Source of the DNA: Zoogloea oleivorans
GTDB taxonomy: Bacteria > Pseudomonadota > Gammaproteobacteria > Burkholderiales > Rhodocyclaceae
Direction of reading: 5' to 3'
DNA: 64,000 nt
Assembly: GCF_008107625.1 (NCBI RefSeq)
Contig: NZ_SDKK01000013.1
Coordinates: 104,751 to 168,750 of the forward strand
Under the pieces are notes generated by a model that worked only from the letters and a program-made list of their open reading frames with translations, ran no database searches and was not told the origin of the DNA. Position numbers and translations under genes: made by a program. Position 1 is the first letter of the stretch, and each line of letters opens with the position of its first letter. Below, piece by piece: positions 27,039 to 36,019 of the stretch.

Positions 27039-27752
27039 CTACCAGGTTTCGCCAAACGGCCGCAGTTCGTGCAGAAAGCTCCACGCACTGCTGTCCTGGT
27101 GCGCCAGGTGCCAGACTTCACCGGCGATGGCCGCCGGCTGCATGAAAAAGCTGTCCGGCTGCCCGGCAAAGGCCCGGCGGGTCCACGGCACGTCGATCAC
27201 CGCGTCGATGACCACGTAGGCCACGTGCACGCCCTGCGGCCCGAGCTCGCGGGCCATTGATTCGCACAGGATGCGCTGGGCCGCCTTGGTGGGTGCCAGC
27301 CCGGCAAACGGCGCCCGGCCGCGCTGCGACGAGGTGTTTCCGGTGACGATGATGGCGCCCGCACCGGCGGCGATCATGTCCGGTGCGAGGGCACGGGCCA
27401 GGTGCAGCAGGGCCATCACATTCACCTGGAAACCCCGCTCCAGCAGCGCCGGGTCCATGTCGAGAAAGGAACCACGACCGCCAGCCACCGCGTTGTGGAT
27501 CAGCACCGCGGGAATGCCGAGTTCGACCCGCACCCGGGCCAGCGTCGCATCCACCGCCGCGCTGTCGGTCACGTCGCAGGCGAAGGCCCGGGCATCGGGG
27601 AGTTCCGCCGCCAGCGCCGCCAGCCGTTCGGCGTCGCGGGCCAGCATGGCAACCCGGTAGCCGCCGTCTACAAAACGCCGCACCAGCGCCGAGCCGGTGC
27701 CCGGCCCGACACCGGTAATGAGCGCCACGGGCTTGTTGTCGCTTGAATTCAT
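27039..27752 (-). CDS. Short-chain dehydrogenase/reductase, atypical active site
   Basis: 237 aa. Cofactor loop TGVGPGTGSALVRRFVDGG and DVTD motif are present. NNAG is replaced by HNAVAG, the catalytic Ser region is VTGNTSSQRGR and the expected Tyr-x3-Lys is FAGLAPTKAAQ, lacking the Tyr (the residue four before Lys is Leu), as in some SDRs with unusual or no redox activity. Overlaps the DMT transporter start/stop (ATGA). Last gene of the ten-gene - strand operon. Confidence 0.82.
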   Translation of the reverse strand: MNSSDNKPVALITGVGPGTGSALVRRFVDGGYRVAMLARDAERLAALAAELPDARAFACDVTDSAAVDATLARVRVELGIPAVLIHNAVAGGRGSFLDMDPALLERGFQVNVMALLHLARALAPDMIAAGAGAIIVTGNTSSQRGRAPFAGLAPTKAAQRILCESMARELGPQGVHVAYVVIDAVIDVPWTRRAFAGQPDSFFMQPAAIAGEVWHLAHQDSSAWSFLHELRPFGETW

Positions 27753-28645
27753 GATGGTCTCCGTCTGAAGCAGGCCGGCAGCGCCGGCAAACCCCGTTGA
27801 TGCAGGAACAGGCCTGCACTGATCGTTGCCGCCCCGCCCCACACCTGGGCCGGCAGCGCTTCGTCGTTGAGAAAGCGCCCCAGAAACAGCGCCAGCAGCG
27901 GCGTGACGACGGTGATAAGGGCCAGCGCCGCCGCGTCCATGTGCTTCATCAGATAGTAGTAAAGGGCAAAGCCGAGCACCGAGCCAAAGACGCCCAGATA
28001 GGCGATCGCCAGCACACTGCGCAGCGGCAGGCTGGCCGGCCAGTGGCCGTCGGTGATCAGCCAGGCGAGGCCGAAGAGGGGCAACGAGACCAGCATCACC
28101 CCGGCGGTGATGGCCAGCGGCGGGGTGTGGCCCGCCACCCGCTTCATCCACACCAGGCCTGCCGAGTTGATGAAGACCGCCAGCAACACGGCCGCCAGAC
28201 CGATGCCGGCCTGCGGGCTGCCGAGGCCCTGCCCGTCGCCGAAGACAATCACCAGACCGCCCAGCGCCAGCAACATGCCGACGATACGCACCGGCGTCAG
28301 CGCGCGCTCCTTCAGCCACAGCGCCGCCATCACGCTGGTGACCAGCGGCGACAGGCCGAAGATCACCGAGAGCAGGCCGGAATGGATGAACTGCGCCCCC
28401 CAGTAGGTGCACAACATGGTGCCGAAGAGGCTCGTGCCGCCGACCAGATAGGCCGGCCACACCGTCCTGTGTAGCGGAAAGCCGACGCCGGTGACGAGCA
28501 GCACCGCCACCGCGCACAGCAGCCCGACGATCATCCGCGAGAAGACAGCGAAGGCGAAGCTGCCGCCCTCAAGGCTCCAGTTGATCGCCAGCGGCGTGGT
28601 GGACCACAGCAGCACCACCGACGCATAGGCGACCGGAACCGACAT
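27749..28645 (-). CDS. EamA/DMT-family membrane transporter
   Basis: 298 aa with ten hydrophobic segments arranged as two EamA repeats, beginning MSVPVAYASVVLLWSTTPLA and with GFALYYYLMKHMDAA near the end of repeat two, typical of drug/metabolite transporters. Direction and substrate unknown; location inside a catabolic operon suggests uptake or release of a pathway compound. It follows the reductase gene by 3 bp and overlaps the SDR by four. Confidence 0.87.
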   Translation of the reverse strand: MSVPVAYASVVLLWSTTPLAINWSLEGGSFAFAVFSRMIVGLLCAVAVLLVTGVGFPLHRTVWPAYLVGGTSLFGTMLCTYWGAQFIHSGLLSVIFGLSPLVTSVMAALWLKERALTPVRIVGMLLALGGLVIVFGDGQGLGSPQAGIGLAAVLLAVFINSAGLVWMKRVAGHTPPLAITAGVMLVSLPLFGLAWLITDGHWPASLPLRSVLAIAYLGVFGSVLGFALYYYLMKHMDAAALALITVVTPLLALFLGRFLNDEALPAQVWGGAATISAGLFLHQRGLPALPACFRRRPS

Positions 28646-28648
28646 GGG

Positions 28649-29611
28649 TTACAGGTCGAGCACCAGCAACTTGCCCCGGGCCCGCGAACAGCACGGCAGG
28701 AACTGGTTGTTGGCGGCTTTTTCCTCGTCGGTGAGATAGTTGTCGCGGTGGTCGGGCTCGCCTTCGAGCACGCGGGTCAGGCAGGTGCCGCAGACGCCCT
28801 GCTCGCACGACACCTCGATGTTCACCCCGGCCTCGCGCAGCGCGGCGACGACGCTCTTGGTCGGCGCCACGCTGACGCACTTGCCGCTGCTCGCCAGCTT
28901 GACCTCGAAGCTGCCGTCGGCCGAGGTATCCACCTTCTGGCCGGCGAAATATTCGAAGTGCACCCGGTCCGACGCCCACTGGCGCGCCGCCGCACCCTTG
29001 GTGACGAAGTCGATGAAGCCGCCCGGCCCGCACACGTACAGGTGGGCATCGGCGCCGGCCGCGTCGAGCACCGCCGGCAGGTCGAGCTTCTGGGCGGCAT
29101 CGCCGTCGTCGTAGTGAAAATGCACCCGGTCGGCAAAACCGGACGTGCGGATGCGCTCGACAAAGGCGGCGCGCTCGGCCGCGCGGGCGCAGTAATGCAT
29201 CTCGAAGTCGGCCCCGGTGCGAGCCAGGCGCTCGGCCATGCACAGGATCGGCGTGACGCCGATGCCGCCCGCCAGCAGCACCGAACGCTTGGCCGGCACC
29301 AGCGCAAAGTGATTGCGCGGAGCGCTGATGCGCAGGATCTGGCCTTCCACGAGGGCGTCATGCACGGCCACCGAACCACCGCGGGAGGCCGGGTCGCGCA
29401 GCACGCCGATCAGGTAACGGTGCGCCTCGGTGGGGTCGTTGCACAGGGAATACTGGCGGATCAGGCCGGGCTGCACTTCCACATCGATGTGGGAGCCGGC
29501 GCTGAAGGACGGCAGGGTCTGCCCGTCCACCGGCGCCAGTTCCAGCGACACGATGTCGAGGGCTTCGGTGGCCTTGCGGACGATGCGAACGGTGAGTTGG
29601 GTCGAATCCAT
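28649..29611 (-). CDS. Oxygenase reductase (FMN/NAD/2Fe-2S, PDR-VanB type)
   Basis: 320 aa. Flavin-binding motif RQYSLCNDP, NAD-binding GGIGVTPILCMAERLA and YVCGPGGFIDFV, then a C-terminal plant-type 2Fe-2S ferredoxin with CEQGVCGTC and a fourth Cys in FLPCCSRA. This is the class IA reductase layout that passes electrons from NADH to Rieske oxygenases. It is the only such reductase in the window, so it may serve both Rieske oxygenases (34585-35982 and 42842-44233). Confidence 0.93.
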   Translation of the reverse strand: MDSTQLTVRIVRKATEALDIVSLELAPVDGQTLPSFSAGSHIDVEVQPGLIRQYSLCNDPTEAHRYLIGVLRDPASRGGSVAVHDALVEGQILRISAPRNHFALVPAKRSVLLAGGIGVTPILCMAERLARTGADFEMHYCARAAERAAFVERIRTSGFADRVHFHYDDGDAAQKLDLPAVLDAAGADAHLYVCGPGGFIDFVTKGAAARQWASDRVHFEYFAGQKVDTSADGSFEVKLASSGKCVSVAPTKSVVAALREAGVNIEVSCEQGVCGTCLTRVLEGEPDHRDNYLTDEEKAANNQFLPCCSRARGKLLVLDL

Positions 29612-29632
29612 GGTGTGTGTCTCCTCTCTGGG

Positions 29633-31279
29633 TCAGGCCTTTGCCTGCTGGCGCTCGCGGATGTCGGCGCGCAGGCGGTCCTTGCGTATCTTGCCCGAGG
29701 CGGTGCGCGGGAAATCGTCCACCACCACCAGGTGCTCCGGGTACTTCTGCCGCGCCACGCCGGACGCCGCCACAAAAGCCAGCAGCGCGTCGAGGTCGAG
29801 CCCCGCACCCGGCTGCGCAATCACGTAGGCGCACAGGGTTTCGCCGAGGCGCGCGTGGGGCATGGCCACCACGGCGGCTTCCTTGATCGCCGGCATGCGG
29901 TGCAGGATGTCCTCCACCTCCTTGGCGCTGACCTTCTCGCCGCCCCGGTTGATCAGGTCCTTCTTGCGCCCGGTGATGACGATGGCGCCTTCGGAAGTCA
30001 CCCGCCCCAGGTCGCCGGTGGCAAAGAAGCCGTCGGCATCGAAGCTGGCCGCCGTGGCTTCCGGGTCGCCGTAGCCGAGAAACATGGACGGGCCACGCAC
30101 GCAGATCTCGCCCTCCTGGCCCACCGACAAGCGGTTGCCTTCGTCGTCGAGGATGCGCACTTCGTAATCGGCGATCTGGCCGTCGGTGCTGGCCGCCATC
30201 TCCATCTCGCCCACGCCGGCAAAGCCAAGGGTGGTGAGCGGCACTTCGCTCGATCCATACACGCGGAAGGCGCGGCACTGCTCCAGCACCTCATAGGCCT
30301 TGCAGATCAGCGCCGGCGGCACTTCGGCCCCGCCGCAGGCAAACACCTGCAGGCTAGGCAGGCGCCGTCCGCCTGCTTCGGCGGCGCTCAGCAGTTCGTG
30401 CAGGAAGGGCGTGGCGCCAACGCTGGCGGTGACCTGCTCGGCGTCGATCAGGTCGAGGGCTTCGACGGCATTCCAGCGCTCCATGAACACCGTCCGCGTG
30501 TTGCTGCAGAACGGGATTTCCATGCCGCTCTGGCCGGTCACGTGGGTGACCGGCGAGGCCATCAGCAGGATGTTGTCGAGGCCGGCCACGGCACTGCCGC
30601 GCGACCAGTTTTCGAAGGCCCGCCGGAGGCGCAGCGGCCCGGTGTTGTGGGTGTGCAGCACGCCCTTCGGCCGGCCGGTGGTGCCCGAGGTGTAGAGGAT
30701 CATCTTCACCGCGTTGGCGTCCACCTTGGGTCGCTCGGTCAGGCGCGTGGCCTCGCCGATCATCGCCTCGTAGCTGTCGCCCCCCTGCTCGCCGCGCACC
30801 GAACACAATAGACGCAATCCGGGCAGGGTCGGGGCCAGGCCTTGCATCATTGCCGCGTAATCGAAACCGCGGTAATCCGTCGGAAAAAAGGCCGCCTTGA
30901 CGCCCGCATCGGCGAGCATGAAGGCCACCTCGGCGTCCCGGTAGATCGGCACGATGGGTGCGACCACCAGGCCGAGCATGGTCGTGGCCAGGTCGATGAC
31001 CACCGCCTCGCGCCAGTTGGGCAGCTGGAAGCTGACCACGTCGCCAGCCACCAGGCCGCGCCGCTGCAGGCCGGCGGCCAGCAGCTCGGCCTCAGCCAGC
31101 AGTTCGCTGACGGTGCAGCGCTGCGCGCCGAACACGTGGGTCACCCGGTCCGGATCGCGCCGGGCCAGGTCTTCGGCGAATTCGGCGAGGGTCTTGCCGG
31201 GCCAGTCGCCGCTGGCCGTGTATCGCTCGATCAGGGCCTCGTCGAGGCGCACCTGCCAGCCACTCACATCCTTGCGCAT
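29633..31279 (-). CDS. Acyl-CoA synthetase (AMP-forming)
   Basis: 548 aa ANL-superfamily ligase. P-loop-like motif ILYTSGTTGRPKGVLHTHN, A5 motif RVYGSSEVP, A7 motif FFATGDLGRV, A8 GRKKDLINRGGEKVSAKEVE and the catalytic Lys in TASGKIRKDRL. It resembles cyclohexanecarboxylate/bile-acid type ligases (AliA, BaiB) in general shape, but specificity cannot be read. It would activate the carboxylic acid substrate as CoA ester at the top of the pathway. Start MRKDVSGW at 31279. Confidence 0.92.
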   Translation of the reverse strand: MRKDVSGWQVRLDEALIERYTASGDWPGKTLAEFAEDLARRDPDRVTHVFGAQRCTVSELLAEAELLAAGLQRRGLVAGDVVSFQLPNWREAVVIDLATTMLGLVVAPIVPIYRDAEVAFMLADAGVKAAFFPTDYRGFDYAAMMQGLAPTLPGLRLLCSVRGEQGGDSYEAMIGEATRLTERPKVDANAVKMILYTSGTTGRPKGVLHTHNTGPLRLRRAFENWSRGSAVAGLDNILLMASPVTHVTGQSGMEIPFCSNTRTVFMERWNAVEALDLIDAEQVTASVGATPFLHELLSAAEAGGRRLPSLQVFACGGAEVPPALICKAYEVLEQCRAFRVYGSSEVPLTTLGFAGVGEMEMAASTDGQIADYEVRILDDEGNRLSVGQEGEICVRGPSMFLGYGDPEATAASFDADGFFATGDLGRVTSEGAIVITGRKKDLINRGGEKVSAKEVEDILHRMPAIKEAAVVAMPHARLGETLCAYVIAQPGAGLDLDALLAFVAASGVARQKYPEHLVVVDDFPRTASGKIRKDRLRADIRERQQAKA

Positions 31280-31296
31280 TTGCGGGTCTCCGGATC

Positions 31297-32385
31297 TCAG
31301 GCGGTCAGCGCAGCATCGACGAAGCGCGCAAAGTGCGCGTCGCGGTTGCCGAACAGGGCCGCAATCACCATCAGGCGACGGAAGTAGTGGCTGACATCCA
31401 CCTCGTCGGTCACGCCTACCCCGCCGTGCATCTGGATCGCCTCGTTGGCCACCTGGCGGGCCGCCGTGACGATGTAGGCGCGGGCGCCACTGACGATGCG
31501 CACGCGGCCTTCCGCCGGGCCGGCCAGGGCCTGCTGGGCGGCGGCCGTCAACGCGCGGACTTCCTCCTGCAGCAGCAGGCAATCGACCATGCGGTGCTGA
31601 AGGGCCTGGTTGCTGCCGATGAACTTGCCGAACTGCTTGCGCACCTTGAGGTATTCGTTGGTGGTGTGCACCAGGCTCCTGACGATGCCGAGGGTCTCGG
31701 CACACAGGGCCACCGTGGCCTCGTCGCGGATGTCGGCGAGGGCCGCAGCGGCGGGCTGGCCGCTTTCCGGCTGCAGGCGTTCGGCCACGGCGCCATCCAG
31801 GCGCAGCGTGGCGGCCCCGCGGCCATCCACCAGCTTGTAGTTGTGACGGCTGAGGCCGGCGGCGTCGGCATCGACCAGCGCCACGACGGCTGCGCCACTG
31901 GCCGCGTCGATTGCCGAGACCAGAAACTTGCCGGCGATATCGCCATGCAGCACACCGAGCTTGGCGCCAGTGATACGGTTACCGTCGATCACGCAGGGGC
32001 CGGCTTCATCGTCGTCGGCCAGCACCAGCACCAGCGAACCGTCGGCCAGGGCCGGCAGCAGCGCGGCCTTCTGGGCGGCAGAGCCTTGCTTGAGCAGCAG
32101 GCCGGTGCCGACAATGGCGCTGGCCAGCAGCGGCTCCATCAGCAGGCGGCTGCCGGCGATTTCCATCACCGCGCCAATCGCCACCGCGTCGGCATCGAGG
32201 CCGCCGTCGTCTTCGGGCAGACGCAAGGCCAGAAAACCGAACTCGGCAAAGTCGCTCCATGCCTGGCGGCTGTAGCCTTCCGGCTGCTCGAGCACGGCCC
32301 AGCGCTGGTGGAAGCTGTAGTTGTCGTCGGCGTAGCGGGCCGCGCTGTCGCGCAGCATGCCGATTGTTTCGAGATCCGTAGTCAT
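31297..32385 (-). CDS. Acyl-CoA dehydrogenase subunit, beta-like
   Basis: 362 aa, shorter than the partner gene. Lacks the usual FAD-binding WITNG-type motif in the middle domain but keeps the C-terminal helical bundle with RKQFGKFIGSNQALQHRMVD and AIQMHGGVGVTDEVDVSHYFRR. Such lopsided pairs form alpha2-beta2 enzymes with shared FAD sites, as in the ChsE1-ChsE2 and ChsE4-ChsE5 steroid side-chain dehydrogenases. Overlaps the next subunit gene (ATGA), supporting complex formation. Confidence 0.88.
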   Translation of the reverse strand: MTTDLETIGMLRDSAARYADDNYSFHQRWAVLEQPEGYSRQAWSDFAEFGFLALRLPEDDGGLDADAVAIGAVMEIAGSRLLMEPLLASAIVGTGLLLKQGSAAQKAALLPALADGSLVLVLADDDEAGPCVIDGNRITGAKLGVLHGDIAGKFLVSAIDAASGAAVVALVDADAAGLSRHNYKLVDGRGAATLRLDGAVAERLQPESGQPAAAALADIRDEATVALCAETLGIVRSLVHTTNEYLKVRKQFGKFIGSNQALQHRMVDCLLLQEEVRALTAAAQQALAGPAEGRVRIVSGARAYIVTAARQVANEAIQMHGGVGVTDEVDVSHYFRRLMVIAALFGNRDAHFARFVDAALTA

Positions 32386-33575
32386 AGCCCCAGCACCACC
32401 TTGGCAACGATGTTGCGCTGGATCTCCGACGAGCCGCCGAAGATGGTTGCAGCGCGGTTATAGAAATGGTCCTTCAGGATGCCGCCGGTGTCGTCCGGGC
32501 CCAGCGGCGGCAAACCGGCGCTGTGCAGGGCTTCGGTGTCGAAGGCGACGCCCGCGTGGCCCAGGGCCTCGACGAGGGTTTCCATCACTTCCTGGTAGAG
32601 CTCGGTGCCGCGCAGCTTGATCAGCGAGGCTTCGCTGCCGTTCTCGGTGCCATCGACCATCGCCGTCACGGCCTGGTAGGCGGCCAGTTCAAGGGCCATG
32701 AAGCGCAGCTCGTACTCACCGATGCGGTTGCGCATCAGCGGCTGATCGATCAGGGCGACGCCATTCACCCGCGTCTCGCGGGCGTGCTTCTTGAGGCGGT
32801 CGAGCACATGCCAGGCCCAGCCGACGATGGCGCCGGCGGTGCGCTCGTTCTTGAGCAGGAACTTGGCGTAGGTCCAGCCCTTGCCCTCCTCGCCGATCAG
32901 GTTCTCGGCCGGCACCTTGACGTCTTCCAGCCACACTTCATTGACGTGGGCGAAGCCGTCCATGGTGCGGATCGGCTTGACCGTCACGCCCGGACTCTTC
33001 ATGTCGATGAGCAGGAAGGAGATGCCGGTCTGCGGCTTGTCGTCGCGGTCGGTGCGCACCAGGCAGAACAGCCAGTCGGCCCATTGGGCGTAGGTGGTCC
33101 ACACCTTCTGGCCGTTCACCACGTAATGGTCGCCGTCCTTCAGGGCCATGGTGCGCAGGCCGGCCAGATCCGACCCGGCGCCCGGCTCGGAATAGCCCTG
33201 GGCCCAGAATTCCTCGGTGGTCTTGATGCCCGGCAGGAAGCGCTGCTTCTGCGCGTCGGTGCCAAAGGCGTAGATCACCGGACCCACGTATTTGACGCCA
33301 AACGGAATCACCCACGGGCAGCCCAGGCGGGCCAGCTCGTCCTCGAAGGCGAAGCGCTCGAGCGGTGACCAACCCTTGCCGCCCAGGGCCTCGGGCCAGT
33401 GGGCCACCGACCAGCCCTGCTTGTCGAGCAGGTGCATCCAGCCGACGTAGTCTTCCTTGCTCAGCACCTGGTGGCGGTGGGCCTTGTCGCGCAGCTCGGC
33501 GGGCATCACGGTGGCGTAGAAATCACGCACCTCCTGCCGCAGCGTCTCGGCGCGCGCGCGCAGTTGTTCACTCAT
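32382..33575 (-). CDS. Acyl-CoA dehydrogenase subunit, alpha-like
   Basis: 397 aa full-length acyl-CoA dehydrogenase. FAD-binding segments are AQGYSEPGAGSDLAGL and VVNGQKVWTTYAQWADW; the C-terminal IFGGSSEIQRNIVAKVVLG is canonical. Its coding end overlaps the start of the beta-like subunit and its start overlaps the MDR stop (ATGA), so the three are translationally coupled. Heteromeric pairs of this type usually handle ring-bearing or branched acyl-CoAs. Confidence 0.9.
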   Translation of the reverse strand: MSEQLRARAETLRQEVRDFYATVMPAELRDKAHRHQVLSKEDYVGWMHLLDKQGWSVAHWPEALGGKGWSPLERFAFEDELARLGCPWVIPFGVKYVGPVIYAFGTDAQKQRFLPGIKTTEEFWAQGYSEPGAGSDLAGLRTMALKDGDHYVVNGQKVWTTYAQWADWLFCLVRTDRDDKPQTGISFLLIDMKSPGVTVKPIRTMDGFAHVNEVWLEDVKVPAENLIGEEGKGWTYAKFLLKNERTAGAIVGWAWHVLDRLKKHARETRVNGVALIDQPLMRNRIGEYELRFMALELAAYQAVTAMVDGTENGSEASLIKLRGTELYQEVMETLVEALGHAGVAFDTEALHSAGLPPLGPDDTGGILKDHFYNRAATIFGGSSEIQRNIVAKVVLGL

Positions 33576-34588
33576 ACCGACCTCTCGTCGCAAATTTTGA
33601 CCAGCTGGACGCCGCGGTTCTTGCCGTGGAAAACCCGGCCGATCGCCTCGACGATGCTGTCGAGACCATCCAGCACTTCAATCTGGTACTTCAGGCTGCC
33701 CTCGGCGGCCCAGTCCTGCAGGATGCCGACCACGTCCTCGTAGCGATGCAGGTATTCGCTGACCAGGAAGCCCTCCATGCGCGCGGCCTTGTTCACCAGG
33801 GTCATCAGCGACGCGGTGTTCTGGGTGACGCCGCCGTTGTAGCTCGACACCAGCCCGCACAGCACCACCCGGCCCTTGAAGCGCAGGCGCTCGATGAGCA
33901 TGTCCATCACCGGGCCGCCGACGTTCTCGTAGGCAATGTCGATGCCGTCCGGACACAGGACGTCGAGGCGCGCCGCCACGTCGTCGTGTTTGTAGTCGAT
34001 GACGTGCTCGATGCCGCACTCGTCACGCAGCCAGGCGCACTTCTCGGGGCCGCCGGCAATGCCAACCACCTTGAGGCCGAGCTTCTTGCCGATCTGGCAG
34101 GCCAGCGAGCCGACGCTGCCCGCCGCGGCGGTGACCACCAGGGTCTCGCCGGCCTTGGGCTTGCCGATCTCGGTGAGGCCGCAGTAAGCGGTGAGACCCT
34201 GCACGTCGAGCACCGAGCGATACGCGGCCAGCGGCACGCCGGGGCGCGGGGCGAGCTTCTGCAGATGGCCGGCCGGGGCGATGGACCATTCCTGGCAGCC
34301 GCCCAGACCATTGACGTAGTCACCGGGCACCAGCGACGGGTCGCGGGACGACTCGACCACACCGAGGGTGATGCCGGTCATCACCTCGCCCAGCGGCTGG
34401 GGCGGAAAGTAGGTTTCCTTGGCGTTCATCCACAGGCGCATCGACGGCGGGATGAGCAGGTACAGGTTGCGGACCCGCACCTCGCCCGGGCCCGGCTCGG
34501 GCAGGGCGAGGTGCGTGACTTCGAAGTGTTCGCGGCCCACCTCGCCCTCCGGGCGGGCGATGAGGCGCCATTGGGTATTCAGGCTCAC
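33572..34588 (-). CDS. NADP-dependent medium-chain reductase (leukotriene B4 dehydrogenase/CurA-like)
   Basis: 338 aa MDR protein without the zinc sites. N-terminal LIARPEGEVGREHFEV, substrate loop LIPPSMRLWMNAKETYFPP and the Rossmann motif VTAAAGSVGSLACQIGKKLG, followed by IAGGPEKC, match prostaglandin/2-alkenal reductases (YncB/CurA). It likely reduces an alpha,beta-unsaturated carbonyl with NADPH. The GTG at 34588 overlaps the Rieske oxygenase stop (GTGA). Confidence 0.88.
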   Translation of the reverse strand: MSLNTQWRLIARPEGEVGREHFEVTHLALPEPGPGEVRVRNLYLLIPPSMRLWMNAKETYFPPQPLGEVMTGITLGVVESSRDPSLVPGDYVNGLGGCQEWSIAPAGHLQKLAPRPGVPLAAYRSVLDVQGLTAYCGLTEIGKPKAGETLVVTAAAGSVGSLACQIGKKLGLKVVGIAGGPEKCAWLRDECGIEHVIDYKHDDVAARLDVLCPDGIDIAYENVGGPVMDMLIERLRFKGRVVLCGLVSSYNGGVTQNTASLMTLVNKAARMEGFLVSEYLHRYEDVVGILQDWAAEGSLKYQIEVLDGLDSIVEAIGRVFHGKNRGVQLVKICDERSV

Positions 34589-35982
34589 TTGGCGCTCCCG
34601 CTGCCGAGGTACTTGTCGAGGGTCAGGTGATGGTGACGGATGCGGCTTTCCTGGTAGCTCGCCAGGCTGACGGCGCCCTTCTTCGAGGCCTTCATGCCCT
34701 TGGTCATGGCGACCATGTTGCGCATGTCCTGGTCGAACACCGGGCCGAGGGCCATCAGTTCGGCAGCCGCCGAGAAGGGCTGATCGTCCGGCAGACGGTT
34801 GAAGCGCGCCGGAGCCGGCGGCACTTCGCCTTCCTTGTGGCGCCACAGCAGCATCACGTCAAACAGGCAGCTCTCGTGGTTGTCGCCGTCGGGGATGACC
34901 CGGTAAAGGATGTTGCCGCAGTAGCCGGACCAGATCTGGGTGTTCGGGAAGATCGAGTAGAGGATGGCGTCCTGCAGTTCGGCCAGGGTGACATGGGACA
35001 GGTCGCGGCCGGAGGCCTCGCCGAAGATGCGGCGGTTCAGCTCGCCGATGTACTGGCGGGTGGTCTGACCTTCGGGCAGCTTGTGGGCGTCGCCGTCGGA
35101 ATCAGCCATGCGGCCGGATTCTTCGAGAATGTCGTGGAGCACCAGCGGCTCGACCACACCCTTGGTGTGGGAGCTGGGCACCGCCATCGGGGTGACGCTG
35201 CGGCTGATGTTGTCGCCGTACATGTCGTACTGGCTGTCGCAGTCGCCGGTGAAAGTGAGCAGCTGCGGGTGGGTGACGTGGGCGTGCATGGATTCCATGA
35301 AGGCTTCCTGCGCCACCTTCCAGTTCACCGGCACCTTGCGCTGCACGTGGGCGATGATCACCGAGCGCTCGAAGGCGTAGTCGCGGAAGTGCTCGGGCAG
35401 CACGTCCAGGTGCTCAAGCAAGGGCTTGGCATCCGGGTCCATGTTGATGAAGACGAAGCCCTTCCAGCTCTCGACGCGCACTTCCGGCAGGTTCTGCTCT
35501 TCCTTCTTCAGGTACTTGAAGTCCCAGGCGCAGGGAATGCTCTCGAGCTTGCCCTTCAGATCCCAGGTGAAGCCGTGGTACGGGCACTTGAGCTGGCCAA
35601 CCGTGCCACCGCTGGTGCGCAGGGCGCGGCCACGGTGCAGGCAGGAGTTGTGGAAGCCGCGGATCACGCCGTCGTCGCCACGCATCACGATGATCGAGTC
35701 GTCGACGATGTCGTAGACGAGGTGGTCGCCGGCCTTCGGGATCTGCTCTTCACGACCGACGAACTGCCACACCTTCGGCCACATTTTCTCGGCTTCCTGG
35801 CGGTGGAAATCGCGGGAGATGTAGCGATCTACCGACAGATTGTCGTCACTGAAACCCGGATTGCAGGGGGCCAGATAGTCGGGCACCGGAACGGTTTCCT
35901 GCTTCAGGAGCTGCTGGAAAACGTCCGGATCGCCGGCGCTGTCCTGGGGCAGCAGGACAAACTTCTCTTCGGGCTTGTTCAT
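34585..35982 (-). CDS. Rieske non-heme iron oxygenase, alpha subunit (oxygenase 1)
   Basis: 465 aa. Rieske ligands Cys114/His116 and Cys133/His136 in CLHRG and CPYHGF; the mononuclear iron site has His233 and His238 in MESMHAHVTHPQ. No small beta subunit gene is present, so a homotrimeric alpha3 enzyme is likely. It shares length, order and much sequence with oxygenase 2 (42842-44233), for example AGDHLVYDI and VIVMRG. Electrons probably come from the reductase at 28649-29611. It sits between the thiolase-like and MDR genes. Substrate unknown. Confidence 0.93.
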   Translation of the reverse strand: MNKPEEKFVLLPQDSAGDPDVFQQLLKQETVPVPDYLAPCNPGFSDDNLSVDRYISRDFHRQEAEKMWPKVWQFVGREEQIPKAGDHLVYDIVDDSIIVMRGDDGVIRGFHNSCLHRGRALRTSGGTVGQLKCPYHGFTWDLKGKLESIPCAWDFKYLKKEEQNLPEVRVESWKGFVFINMDPDAKPLLEHLDVLPEHFRDYAFERSVIIAHVQRKVPVNWKVAQEAFMESMHAHVTHPQLLTFTGDCDSQYDMYGDNISRSVTPMAVPSSHTKGVVEPLVLHDILEESGRMADSDGDAHKLPEGQTTRQYIGELNRRIFGEASGRDLSHVTLAELQDAILYSIFPNTQIWSGYCGNILYRVIPDGDNHESCLFDVMLLWRHKEGEVPPAPARFNRLPDDQPFSAAAELMALGPVFDQDMRNMVAMTKGMKASKKGAVSLASYQESRIRHHHLTLDKYLGSGSAK

Positions 35983-36019
35983 GTCTTTGTCTCCGTTATT
36001 TTTGTCGATGGGGAGGCCG

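Noticed and set aside
28748..30811. 687-codon + strand open frame over the reductase and CoA ligase genes
   Set aside because: No domain or motif, antisense to two genes with complete catalytic motifs.
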